Assembly (NCBI GenBank): GCA_029946075.1
Contig: JAQSDT010000690.1
Span: forward strand, 1-18,464
From: a bacterium
GTDB lineage: Bacteria > Pseudomonadota > Alphaproteobacteria > Rhizobiales > Xanthobacteraceae
Reading direction: 5' to 3'
Length of the DNA stretch: 18,464 nucleotides
Numbering within the stretch: position 1 is the first letter of the stretch; the number at the start of each line of letters is the position of its first letter. The position numbers and the translations under genes were made by a program. Shown here in pieces: positions 7,607 through 15,698 of this stretch. The notes beneath the pieces were generated by a model. The model saw only the letters and a list, made by a program, of their open reading frames with translations, was not told the origin of the DNA and did no database searches.

Positions 7607-7616
7607 ATAATAGAAT
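7588..7616 (+). promoter_or_regulatory. Candidate sigma-70 promoter for the FAD-Liv-acyl-CoA synthetase operon
   Basis: TTGAAC (7588-7593) as -35 and TAGAAT (7611-7616) as -10 are separated by exactly 17 nt. Transcription would start near 7623, leaving a leader of about 47 nt before the ATG at 7670. The -10 matches the consensus at 5 of 6 bases and the -35 at 4 of 6. A perfect TATAAT also occurs at 7606-7611, but its distance from TTGAAC is only 12 nt. The surrounding DNA is distinctly more AT-rich than the rest of the window. Confidence 0.5.
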
Positions 7617-7669
7617 GATCCAAATCAAAGACAGCCGGGCAAAACCGTGCAGCGCATTTGGGAGGTGGA

Positions 7670-8983
7670 ATGACGGTCGTTCAGGCGGATGCTGTCGTGA
7701 TCGGGGCCGGCGCCGGCGGGCTTTGCGCCGCCGCGCGGCTTGCCCATGCCGGGCTGCACACCATCGTCGTCGACGACAAGGACCGGATCGGCGGGCGCGC
7801 TTCCACCGAGCAAATTGAAGGGTTTACCGTCAATATCGGCGCGATCGCGATCGAACTCGGCGGTGTCTTCGAGGAGACCTTCACTACCGTCGGCGCCCCG
7901 CTCGATATCCGCATGCCGGAGCCGGCCAGTTCCTTCTTCATCGACGGCAAGCTGATCGACGTCGGCCGCGGCGGCTGGTCGCTGCTGCTGGGACAGCTGA
8001 CCAAGCAGGCTTCACGCATCCTGGAAAAGTTCGCCGATGCCCGTTCGGGCAACCTCCCCGACGGCCGGCAATCGACCGAGGACTGGCTCAAGACCTATAC
8101 CAAGAACGAGTCCGTGCACGCGATCTTCCGCAATCTCTGCGCGGCGATCTTTGCCTGCAATTCGGCCGAATTGCCGGCGCGCGCGTTCCTCACCTATTTC
8201 ACCAGCAAGGGCGCGTTCAAGCGTTTCGGCTTCTGCCCGCAAGGCACGATCGGCGTCTGGAATGCGCTGGGAACTGTCATCAAGCGCAACGGCGATATCT
8301 GGCTGTCGTCGCCCGCGATGCATATCCATACGATCGACGGCCGCGTCGATGGCGTCACTGTCATGCGCGACGGCCAGCCGGTGCGGATCGCAACCAATCT
8401 CATCGTCAGCAACGCCGGGCCCAAGGCCACCGTCGCGCTCGGCGGGGAAGCCGCCTTCCCGCCCGCCTATGTCACGCAGGTGCGCACCGGGCTGAAGCCG
8501 GCCGCCAACATCGTCGTCAACATCGCGAGCCAGGAACCGCTGATCGCGCACCCCGGCATCGTGACCTTCGGCAAGACGCGGCGGCTCTGCAACATGGCCA
8601 ACCTCACGGCCACCTGCCCTGAACTGGCCCCACCAGGCTGGCACCTTTACGTCGCCTATGCCGTGCCGATCCCGGCGCTCGGCGATTTCGATTCCGATGC
8701 CGAGGTCGAACTGGCGCTGATGGATCTGCGCGAGCAATTCCCGAACTTTGCGAAAGCGAAAATCCTGTCGATCCGCGTGATGCGCGACGACTGGCCGGCC
8801 CAGCGCAGCTGCGCCGGCTACGATTTGCCGCGCGAGACCGGCATCGATGGCCTGTGGTGCGTCGGCGACGCCGTCAAGCAATACGGCAATGGCGGTACGC
8901 AAGCGTGCGCCGAAACCGCGAAGATCGTTACCGACGCTATCCTCGCGCAGCGCCCGCGCGTGCCGCAGGCGAGCCGGGTGTAA
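7670..8983 (+). CDS. FAD-dependent oxidoreductase, phytoene desaturase-like fold (437 aa)
   Basis: Flavoprotein with an N-terminal dinucleotide-binding fold: ADAVVIGAGAGGLCAAARLAHAGL (GAGAGG at 12-17), acidic residues ending strand 2 (VVDDKDRIGGRAS, 33-45), and the C-terminal FAD motif GLWCVGDAVKQYGNGG (about 394-409). This arrangement fits the CrtI/amine-oxidase superfamily, whose members desaturate or oxidise hydrophobic substrates. The exact reaction cannot be read from the sequence. The start is the ATG at 7670 with GGGAGG immediately upstream; the in-frame TTG at 7658 would put the ribosome site inside the gene. It is the first gene of the operon: its TAA is one base from the next ATG, so it is almost certainly co-transcribed with the transporter and the acyl-CoA synthetase. 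Confidence 0.82.
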   Translation: MTVVQADAVVIGAGAGGLCAAARLAHAGLHTIVVDDKDRIGGRASTEQIEGFTVNIGAIAIELGGVFEETFTTVGAPLDIRMPEPASSFFIDGKLIDVGRGGWSLLLGQLTKQASRILEKFADARSGNLPDGRQSTEDWLKTYTKNESVHAIFRNLCAAIFACNSAELPARAFLTYFTSKGAFKRFGFCPQGTIGVWNALGTVIKRNGDIWLSSPAMHIHTIDGRVDGVTVMRDGQPVRIATNLIVSNAGPKATVALGGEAAFPPAYVTQVRTGLKPAANIVVNIASQEPLIAHPGIVTFGKTRRLCNMANLTATCPELAPPGWHLYVAYAVPIPALGDFDSDAEVELALMDLREQFPNFAKAKILSIRVMRDDWPAQRSCAGYDLPRETGIDGLWCVGDAVKQYGNGGTQACAETAKIVTDAILAQRPRVPQASRV

Positions 8984-8984
8984 G

Positions 8985-9839
8985 ATGCCGACAACGCTCC
9001 CGACACAGACCACGATCAGCGGTGCGCAAGCAGCGCCCGATCCGGATTGCCTGCTCGAATTCCGCAACATCCGCATCGTCTACGACAACGCCATCGAAGC
9101 GATCCGCGACGTCAGCATCTCGGTTCCGCAAGGCGGCATCGTCGCCCTGCTCGGCTCCAACGGCGCCGGCAAATCGACGCTGCTGAAGGCAATGTCGGGC
9201 ATTCTCTATACGGAAGAAGGCGTGATCGAGAACGGAACGATCCGTTTCCGCAACGAGGAGGTGCATCATCTGGCGCCGGACGAGTTGGTCCGGCGCGGCA
9301 TCGTCCAGGTGCCGGAAGGCCGCCGGGTGTTTCCCGCGCTGACCATAGACGAAAACCTGCAGATGGGCGGCTACACCAAGACCGCGGCCGAGGCGCGCGA
9401 CCGCCGCGAGAAAGTATTCGCGCTGTTTCCCCGCCTGTACGAGCGCCGCGACCAGATCGCGGGCTACATGTCCGGCGGCGAACAGCAGATGCTGGCGATC
9501 GGGCGCGCTTTGATGACCGATCCGGTGCTGCTGGCACTCGACGAGCCGTCGCTCGGCCTCGCGCCACTGATCATCGACCGCATCTATGAGGTGATCGCCA
9601 AGCTGCGAGACGAAATGAAGATGACGGTGTTGCTGGTCGAGCAGAACGCCCAGCGCGCGCTCGACATCGCCGATTACGGCTACATTCTCGAGACCGGCCG
9701 CGTGGTGCTCGACGGCACCGCCAGGAAGCTCGCCGCCAACGAGGACGTGCAGGAATTCTATCTCGGCGTCTCCAATGCTGGCCGCAAGAGCCTGCGCGAC
9801 GTCAAGCATTACAAGCGGCGCAAACGGTGGCTGTCGTGA
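8985..9839 (+). CDS. livF: Liv-type ABC transporter ATP-binding protein, LivF (284 aa)
   Basis: ATPase of the second importer. Walker A GSNGAGKST is at residues 57-65, signature YMSGGEQQM at 161-169, Walker B LLALDEP at 182-188, followed by SLGLAP. At 284 aa it is about 45 residues longer than usual. There is a Thr/Pro-rich N-terminal extension of ~22 residues before LLEFRNI, and a strongly basic tail (KHYKRRKRWLS, 274-284) after the usual end EFYLG. The start at 8985 is one base after the oxidoreductase stop (TAA-G-ATG), and the frame upstream of it is noise. The stop overlaps the next gene's start. The variant tail suggests a distinct LivF subgroup rather than an amino-acid transporter sensu stricto. 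Confidence 0.92.
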   Translation: MPTTLPTQTTISGAQAAPDPDCLLEFRNIRIVYDNAIEAIRDVSISVPQGGIVALLGSNGAGKSTLLKAMSGILYTEEGVIENGTIRFRNEEVHHLAPDELVRRGIVQVPEGRRVFPALTIDENLQMGGYTKTAAEARDRREKVFALFPRLYERRDQIAGYMSGGEQQMLAIGRALMTDPVLLALDEPSLGLAPLIIDRIYEVIAKLRDEMKMTVLLVEQNAQRALDIADYGYILETGRVVLDGTARKLAANEDVQEFYLGVSNAGRKSLRDVKHYKRRKRWLS

Positions 9840-10630
9840 CCAGCCTCCTCACAGTCGACAACCTCAGCAAGCGCTTTGGCGGCCTGCAGGCCGTCGCCGA
9901 CGTCAGCCTTGCCGTCACCCGGGGCGAAATCTGCAGCGTGATCGGCCCGAACGGCGCCGGCAAGACCACGCTGTTCAACATGATCTCGGGCGTACTGCGG
10001 CCCAGCGGCGGCCGCATGATGTTCGATGGCATTGACCTTGCCACGGTCTCGCCGTCGCGCTTTGCCGCGATCGGCATTGGCCGGACGTTCCAGAATCTGG
10101 CGCTGTTCAAGCACGGCACCGTGGTCGAGAACATCCTGACCGGCCGCCACACCCATCTGTGCTCCAATGTGCTCGATGCCGTGATCTTCTTCGGCCGCAC
10201 AAGGCGCGAGGAAATCGCGGCCCGGCAGCGGGTCGAGCACATCATCGAGTTCCTCGAGATCGAGCACATCCGCGACGCCGTCGTCGGCACGTTGTCCTAC
10301 GGCCAGCAGAAGCGCGTCGAGCTCGGGCGGGCGCTGGCGTGCGAGCCGAAACTGCTGCTGCTCGACGAGATGGTGTCCGGCATGAACCAGGAAGAGACCG
10401 AGGACATCGCCCGCTTCGTGCTCGATATCCGCGACGAGCTCGGCATCACCGTGCTGATGATCGAGCACGAGATGCGGATCGTGATGGATATCTCCGACCG
10501 TGTTCACGTGCTGAATTTCGGTCGCAAGATCGCCGAAGGCACCCCCGCCGAGGTCAGGAGCAATCCGGCCGTCACGGAAGCCTATCTCGGCGGCCAGCGC
10601 ACGGACGCCGCAGCAAAGGTGGACGCGTGA
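9836..10630 (+). CDS. livG: Liv-type ABC transporter ATP-binding protein, LivG (264 aa)
   Basis: Second ATPase of this importer. Motifs are Walker A GPNGAGKTT (37-45), Q-loop region GRTFQNLALF (82-91), signature LSYGQQKR (153-160), Walker B LLLLDE (173-178) and H-loop IEHEM. Unlike the LivG of the other importer it keeps the canonical LSYGQQ signature. The likely start is GTG at 9836, which forms a GTGA overlap with the livF stop and has GGTGG 5 nt upstream; a GTG at 9827 is an alternative adding three residues. The stop shares one base with the start of the acyl-CoA synthetase gene. It would pair with the adjacent LivF to drive LivHM. Confidence 0.92.
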   Translation: MTSLLTVDNLSKRFGGLQAVADVSLAVTRGEICSVIGPNGAGKTTLFNMISGVLRPSGGRMMFDGIDLATVSPSRFAAIGIGRTFQNLALFKHGTVVENILTGRHTHLCSNVLDAVIFFGRTRREEIAARQRVEHIIEFLEIEHIRDAVVGTLSYGQQKRVELGRALACEPKLLLLDEMVSGMNQEETEDIARFVLDIRDELGITVLMIEHEMRIVMDISDRVHVLNFGRKIAEGTPAEVRSNPAVTEAYLGGQRTDAAAKVDA

Positions 10631-12564
10631 TGTCGATCGTCGACACGCTCCGGACCGAGCATCCGGCAATCCAGCCAAGCCCGGCGCGCGCCTCATCCGC
10701 GACGGACGCAGCTTCGTTGCGAACCGCGCTGAAGAACGCCGACATCACGATTCCGCAATTGCTGCGCCAGCGCGCGGCGATGCACGGAGATGCCCTCGCC
10801 CTGCGCGAGAAGGAATATGGCATCTGGAATCCCTATTCCTGGCGCCATTATTACGAGACCGCGCGCGCGGTGGCGCTCGGCCTGCTCTCGCTCGGCCTCA
10901 AGCCGGGGGACCGGGTCGCGATCGCCGGTGAGAACACGCCGGAATGGTTCTACGCCGATCTCGGCATCCAGATGATCGGCGCGGTCGCCGTCGGCATCTA
11001 CCCCACCAACCCCTGGGTCGAGCTGCAATACATCGTTCGCCACTCCGGCGCGCGCGTCGTCGTGACCGGCGATCAGGAGCAGACCGACAAGGTGCTGGAC
11101 GCGCTGGCCAGCAATGACGGCCTGCCGGCGCTGGAGGCCATCGTCTGCGTCGACATGAAGGGCCTGCGACAGTACCGGCAGTCGCAATTGATGTCGTTCG
11201 AGAAGCTTTGCCAGCTCGGCAAGAGCTACGCGCTCGAAAATCCCGACGCCAATGCGACGCTGGATCGCCTGATCTCGCAGGCTTCGCCCGACGACGTCTC
11301 GATCCTGGTCTACACTTCGGGTACGACGGGGCCGCCAAAGGGCGCGATGCTGACGCATCGGAACCTGGTCTACGCCGCCTACATCTATGCCGAAGCGGTA
11401 GGTATCGCCGACAAGCCGTTCGAAGCCGTCAGCTACCTGCCGCTGTGCCACGTCGCCGAGCGATGCTATGGCGAAGTCACGCATCTCGTGCTCGGCGGCT
11501 CCGTCAGCTTTGCTGAATCGATCGACACCGTCGCGCTCAACATCCGCGAGATCGCGCCGACCTTCTTCGTCGGCGTGCCCCGCATCTATGAAAAGCTGCA
11601 GCAGGGTTTCCTGTTCCGGCTCGGCGAGAGCGGGCAACTGCGCCAGCACTTCGTCAAAGCCTGCATGGCCTGGGGCCGCAAGCTGTCTGACCGCCGGCAG
11701 AACGGGACGACCTCATGGCTGGATAGCATCAGCTACGCCCTGCTCTACGTGCTGCTGTTCCGCAACATCCAGCGCCATCTCGGCTTTGCCCGCAGCCGCC
11801 ATCGCCTGTGCGCCGGCGCGTCGATCTCGCCGGAGACGCTCCGCTTCTTCGACATCGTCGGCCGCCCGGTATCGCAGGGCTACGGGCTGACCGAGAGCGG
11901 CGGCGTCGCCTTCATCCAGACCGGCAGCCATCACCGGCTCGGCGGCTGCGGCCTGCCGCTGCAGCACACCGATTGGAAGCTCGACGCCGACGGTGAGATC
12001 CTGCTGCGCAACCCCGGCGTCTTCAAGGGCTATTTCCTTGACGAGAAGGCCTCGACCGCGACGCTGGAACCCGGCGGCTGGCTGCGCACCGGCGACATCG
12101 TCGAGATCATGGACAATGGCGAGATCACCGTGGTCGACCGCAAGAAGGCGATCATCATCACCGCCGGCGGCAAGAACATCGCGCCCTCCGAGATCGAGAA
12201 TGCGCTGAAGGACTCCGAGTTCATCAAGGAAGCCATCGTCGTCGGCGAGGCCAAAAAATATCTCGGCGCCATCATTCAGGTCGATTTCGACAATGTCGGA
12301 CGCTGGGCGCGCGACAAGGCCCTGCCCTACACCAACTACAAGTCGCTCTCGCAGCTCGAGGAAGTGCACGAACTGGTCGATCGCATCGTGGGCGAAACCA
12401 ACAAGCGTTTTGCCCGCGTCGAAAACATCCGCCGCTTCGCGATCCTCGAGAAGGAACTTGACCACGACGACGGCGAACTGACCGCCACGCAAAAGGTGCG
12501 CCGCGCCCTGATCGAAAAAAAGTTCGCGCGCGAACTCGCCATCATCTACCGGGCGGAGGGCTGA
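10630..12564 (+). CDS. AMP-dependent long-chain-type acyl-CoA synthetase (644 aa)
   Basis: Adenylate-forming ligase that converts a carboxylic acid, ATP and CoA into an acyl-CoA. Motifs in order: ATP-binding loop YTSGTTGPPKG (228-238), QGYGLTE (416-422), GWLRTGD (483-489), hinge region DRKKAIIITAGGKNIAPSEIE (503-523), and the C-terminal catalytic lysine K622 in ELTATQKVRR. Length and the KNIAPSEIE motif place it with long-chain (FadD15/ACSBG-like) enzymes, but chain length and substrate are not certain. The frame extends far upstream as noise; ATG 10630 shares one base with the livG stop (TGATG), and the gene's own stop does the same with livH. Sitting between the ATPase and permease genes, it may trap the imported acid as a CoA thioester. 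Confidence 0.92.
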   Translation: MSIVDTLRTEHPAIQPSPARASSATDAASLRTALKNADITIPQLLRQRAAMHGDALALREKEYGIWNPYSWRHYYETARAVALGLLSLGLKPGDRVAIAGENTPEWFYADLGIQMIGAVAVGIYPTNPWVELQYIVRHSGARVVVTGDQEQTDKVLDALASNDGLPALEAIVCVDMKGLRQYRQSQLMSFEKLCQLGKSYALENPDANATLDRLISQASPDDVSILVYTSGTTGPPKGAMLTHRNLVYAAYIYAEAVGIADKPFEAVSYLPLCHVAERCYGEVTHLVLGGSVSFAESIDTVALNIREIAPTFFVGVPRIYEKLQQGFLFRLGESGQLRQHFVKACMAWGRKLSDRRQNGTTSWLDSISYALLYVLLFRNIQRHLGFARSRHRLCAGASISPETLRFFDIVGRPVSQGYGLTESGGVAFIQTGSHHRLGGCGLPLQHTDWKLDADGEILLRNPGVFKGYFLDEKASTATLEPGGWLRTGDIVEIMDNGEITVVDRKKAIIITAGGKNIAPSEIENALKDSEFIKEAIVVGEAKKYLGAIIQVDFDNVGRWARDKALPYTNYKSLSQLEEVHELVDRIVGETNKRFARVENIRRFAILEKELDHDDGELTATQKVRRALIEKKFARELAIIYRAEG

Positions 12565-13436
12565 TGCAGTATTTCACCCAGCTGATGATCTCAGGCCTTG
12601 CGATCGGCGCCATCTACGGCCTGATCGCGATGGGCTTTGCGGTGATCTACAAATCCACCGGTCTGGTCAATTTCGCACAGGGCGAGATGACCATGATCAC
12701 GGCCTATATCGCCTGGACGATCTCGACCACGGTCAGCGGCAACATGTTCGTCGTCGCCATCGGCGCCATCCTCGCCGCCGTGATCCTCGGCCTCGTGATC
12801 GAACGTGTCGTGATGCGGCCGATGCTGGGCGAGCCGGTTTTCGCCACCGTCATGGTGACGATCGGTCTTGCCGTTATCCTGCGGTCCTCGATCAACTTCA
12901 TCTGGGATGCCTATCCGCACGGCCTCGACGTCGGCTTCGGCCGCACCATCGTACGGATCGGGACTATCGGCGTGCGCACCGGGCAGATCGCCGTCATCGC
13001 CACGCTGCTGGTGCTGCTCGCCGCAATCTGGGCGTTCTTCCGCTACAGCAAAATCGGCGTCGCGATGCGCGCCGTCGCCGCAGACGACCGCACCGCGCTC
13101 CTGATGGGCATCAGCGCGACGAAAGTCCACGCGCTGGCCTGGGCGGCCTCGTCCGTCATCGCAGGGATCGGCGGCGTGTTCTTTGCGCTGTCTTACGATC
13201 TTTCGCCGGCCATGTTCCAGCTCGGTCTGAAAGCGTTTCCGGCCACAATCCTCGGCGGCCTCGACGCCGTGCTTGGCTCCGGCCTCGGCGGGCTTCTGAT
13301 CGGCATCACCGAAAATCTCGCCGGCGGCTATGTCGGCTCCGGCATGAAGGAGGTCGCGGGCTTTGCGATGATCATCGTCGTGCTGATGATCCGCCCGTTC
13401 GGCATCTTCGGCGAACGCGACATCGAGAGGGTTTGA
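12564..13436 (+). CDS. livH: Liv-type ABC transporter permease, LivH (290 aa)
   Basis: Hydrophobic inner-membrane permease. Family hallmarks are the N-terminus MQYFTQLMISGLAIGAIYGL, the segment STGLVNFAQGEMTMITAY (31-48; the standard motif NFAxG[DE]), and the coupling loop MRAVAADDRTALLMGISATK before the second half of the transmembrane bundle. The protein ends in RPFGIFGERDIERV, as LivH proteins commonly do. The start codon overlaps the acyl-CoA synthetase stop by one base (TGATG), so its translation is coupled to that enzyme. The stop is 2 nt before the livM ATG. It forms the translocation channel with LivM. Confidence 0.93.
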   Translation: MQYFTQLMISGLAIGAIYGLIAMGFAVIYKSTGLVNFAQGEMTMITAYIAWTISTTVSGNMFVVAIGAILAAVILGLVIERVVMRPMLGEPVFATVMVTIGLAVILRSSINFIWDAYPHGLDVGFGRTIVRIGTIGVRTGQIAVIATLLVLLAAIWAFFRYSKIGVAMRAVAADDRTALLMGISATKVHALAWAASSVIAGIGGVFFALSYDLSPAMFQLGLKAFPATILGGLDAVLGSGLGGLLIGITENLAGGYVGSGMKEVAGFAMIIVVLMIRPFGIFGERDIERV

Positions 13437-13438
13437 CG

Positions 13439-14485
13439 ATGCGCACCGGCGATTTCAAGCAAACCTACGGCGAACTCGTCACGCTGGTGGATTCCCCGCC
13501 GGTGTGGCTGTGGTCGGCGCTTCTCGTCGCCGCGCTGATCGTTGCGCCCTTCATGCTGAATTCCTACATCCTGTCGTTCCTGATGATCATCCTGATCACG
13601 GTGGTCGGCGCGCTCGGACTGAATATTCTCACCGGCTACACCGGTTTGATCTCGCTGGGCCATGTTGGCTTTCTCGTCACCGGCGCCTATGCCTATGCCA
13701 TCCTCGTTTCCAAGTACCAGATGCATCCGCTGATCGGGTTCCTTGGCGCCGGCGTGGTGCCGGCCGTTGCCAGTCTGATCGTCGGCGCGCCGTCGCTGCG
13801 GCTGAAGGGGCTATATCTTGCCATCACCACGCTGGCGTTTTCCTTCATCATCAACACCGTTATCCTGGAGGCGCGCTGGCTGACCAACGGCGCCCGCGGC
13901 ATCGCCGTGCAGCGGCCGGAGATCTTCGGTATCAGCTTCGACAGCGACGCGGCCTTCACGTATCTCTGCCTCGGCTTCGCCATTCTCACGCTGTTCGCCA
14001 CGCTCAACATCCGCCGCAGCCGCGTCGGCCGCGCCTTTGTGGCCATCCGCGACAATGACACCGCCGCCCGCGTCATGGGCATCAATTTGCATGCCTATAA
14101 ACTGTTCGCCTTCGTGACGTCGGCCTTCATCACCGGCCTGTCAGGCGCCCTGTACGGGATCTACCTCTCGTTCGTCAGCGTCGAAGGGTTTCCGTTTCTG
14201 CTCTCGATCGAGGCGCTGGCGATCCTGATCGTCGGCGGGCTCGGCTCGGCGCTCGGTGCGGTCCTCGGCACGGTGCTGATCGTGCTGCTGCCCGAGGCGA
14301 CGCGCATGGTCTTCAGCCTGTTCAGCGCGCAGATGGACGCGATGTTCACGACCGGCGCGCAGGAACTCAAGAGCATGCTCTACGGCCTCGTCATCATCCT
14401 GTTCCTGCGCTTCCAGCCGCGCGGACTGGTCGGCGCCTGGCACGATATCCGGCGCATGTGGGTGAACTGGCCGCTTCGTTACTAA
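13439..14485 (+). CDS. livM: Liv-type ABC transporter permease, LivM (348 aa)
   Basis: Second permease of the importer. A polar N-terminus of ~22 residues precedes the first membrane span. Conserved family segments are LNILTGYTGLISLGHVGFL (61-79) and the coupling loop FVAIRDNDTAARVMGINLHAYK, and the protein ends in the usual FQPRGLVGAWHDIRR region. I selected ATG 13439, with GAGAGG 8 nt upstream, over an in-frame TTG at 13433 that would overlap the livH stop. It is followed by a 28-nt A-rich spacer and the binding-protein gene. Confidence 0.92.
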   Translation: MRTGDFKQTYGELVTLVDSPPVWLWSALLVAALIVAPFMLNSYILSFLMIILITVVGALGLNILTGYTGLISLGHVGFLVTGAYAYAILVSKYQMHPLIGFLGAGVVPAVASLIVGAPSLRLKGLYLAITTLAFSFIINTVILEARWLTNGARGIAVQRPEIFGISFDSDAAFTYLCLGFAILTLFATLNIRRSRVGRAFVAIRDNDTAARVMGINLHAYKLFAFVTSAFITGLSGALYGIYLSFVSVEGFPFLLSIEALAILIVGGLGSALGAVLGTVLIVLLPEATRMVFSLFSAQMDAMFTTGAQELKSMLYGLVIILFLRFQPRGLVGAWHDIRRMWVNWPLRY

Positions 14486-14500
14486 CCAGAAAACAAAACA

Positions 14501-14510
14501 GGAGGAGGAA
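14501..14510 (+). promoter_or_regulatory. Strong Shine-Dalgarno before the binding-protein gene
   Basis: GGAGGAGGAA, three bases before the ATG at 14514, in an A-rich spacer (AAAACAAAACA), is by far the strongest ribosome site in this operon. The other genes mostly rely on overlapping stops and starts. It would let the last gene, which encodes the soluble binding protein, be translated independently and at a high rate. Confidence 0.65.
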
Positions 14511-14513
14511 ACG

Positions 14514-15674
14514 ATGAGAAAATATCTGGCGACGGCGCCGCTGCTGCTCGCAGCCGCGTATCTCGTGCCCGGTCCCGCGCTGGCGGCCGATCAGGGCATT
14601 ACCGACACCGAGATCGTGATCGGCGATGTCGAACCGTTGACCGGCCCTCCCGCCCTGCTCGGCGTCGCCGCCTCGATCGGGCACAAGATCGCGATCGCGG
14701 AAGCTAACGCCGCCGGCGGCATCAACGGACGCAAGATCAAATACGTCCTCGAAGACGACGGCTACGTCACCGCGCGCACCATCCAGGGCGTCAAGAAAGT
14801 GATCGACGTCGACAAGGCTTTCGCCATGCTGGGTATTTCCGGCTCCGGCCAATCCATCGCCGTGATGCCGGTGCTGGAGAAGGCCGGCATTCCCACCGTG
14901 ATCGACGTCGCCCCGGTCAAGTTTCTCTGGGAGCCGCCGCGCAAGAACGTCTTCGTGGTCGGCCAGTCCTACGAGGAAGGCATCATTCACCTCGTCAACT
15001 ATCTGGCCGAGAAGAATCCCGGCAGGAAGTGGGGCCTGATCACGCAGGACGACGATTACGGCATCACGGTGCGCGACGGCTTTGATACCGTGGTCAAGGC
15101 CAAAAAGCTCAACGTGGTCTACAGCGGCAACTACAAGAAGGGTCAGCAGGATTTTTCCTCCGATATGCTGCAGCTCAAGGAATCCGGCGCTGAGGTATTT
15201 CTCGCCGGCGGCATCATCGGCGAGAATATCGCGATGATGAAGGAACTGGAGAAACTCAACATCAAGCCGGTGGTCGGCATCTTCTGGCCCGGCCGCGTCG
15301 AGCCGGTGCTGAAGCTGATGGGCCCGGCCGGCGACGGCCTCTACGCCGTCGATTATGTCGAGCCGTTCGCGGGCGCCGCCGGCAAGGCGTTCCTCGAAAA
15401 GGCCAAGGGGCTGATCCCGGAAGCCGAGATGAAGGGCATCAACCGCTATTCGATGACGGGTTACGCCGCCGCCAAGGTGCTCATCGCCGCGATCGACCGC
15501 TGCGGCAAGCAGCCGACCTGGGCCTGCACCATCGCCGAACTCGAAAAGACCAGGAACGTCGAAACCGGCATCATGGCCCCGATCAGCTTCGGCTCCGGTG
15601 TGCGCTTCTCGAACCAGAAACTGCAGATCATGCAGTCTGAGTTTTCGACGCTGAGCTTCAAGCCGGTGAATTGA
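14514..15674 (+). CDS. Periplasmic substrate-binding protein of the second importer (386 aa)
   Basis: Type I periplasmic binding protein (Peripla_BP_6-like). A Sec signal peptide covers about residues 1-24 (MRKYLATAPLLLAAAYLVPG, then PALA, cleavage before ADQGIT). The mature N-terminus ITDTEIVIGDVEPLTGPPALLGV is the usual first strand and ligand loop, followed by ANAAGGINGRKIKYVLEDDGY and later KWGLITQDDDYGITVRDGFD. The ligand-loop sequence EPLTGPPALL differs from the FPLSGNAASAG of the other binding protein here, so the two probably take different ligands. Last gene of the operon, directly followed by a palindromic repeat. Given its operon partners I infer an acidic, CoA-activatable ligand rather than an amino acid; this is not proven. 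Confidence 0.9.
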   Translation: MRKYLATAPLLLAAAYLVPGPALAADQGITDTEIVIGDVEPLTGPPALLGVAASIGHKIAIAEANAAGGINGRKIKYVLEDDGYVTARTIQGVKKVIDVDKAFAMLGISGSGQSIAVMPVLEKAGIPTVIDVAPVKFLWEPPRKNVFVVGQSYEEGIIHLVNYLAEKNPGRKWGLITQDDDYGITVRDGFDTVVKAKKLNVVYSGNYKKGQQDFSSDMLQLKESGAEVFLAGGIIGENIAMMKELEKLNIKPVVGIFWPGRVEPVLKLMGPAGDGLYAVDYVEPFAGAAGKAFLEKAKGLIPEAEMKGINRYSMTGYAAAKVLIAAIDRCGKQPTWACTIAELEKTRNVETGIMAPISFGSGVRFSNQKLQIMQSEFSTLSFKPVN

Positions 15675-15698
15675 ATGAGCGAGGGCTACGACTGTTCC

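Noticed and set aside
7606..7611. Perfect TATAAT as the -10 of the plus-strand operon
   Set aside because: It is only 12 nt from the TTGAAC element and I see no better -35 at 16-18 nt; TAGAAT five bases downstream gives the correct 17-nt spacing.
9802..10696. Long minus-strand frames opposite livG
   Set aside because: They mirror the high-GC coding strand, which carries intact Walker and signature motifs, and show no protein family features.
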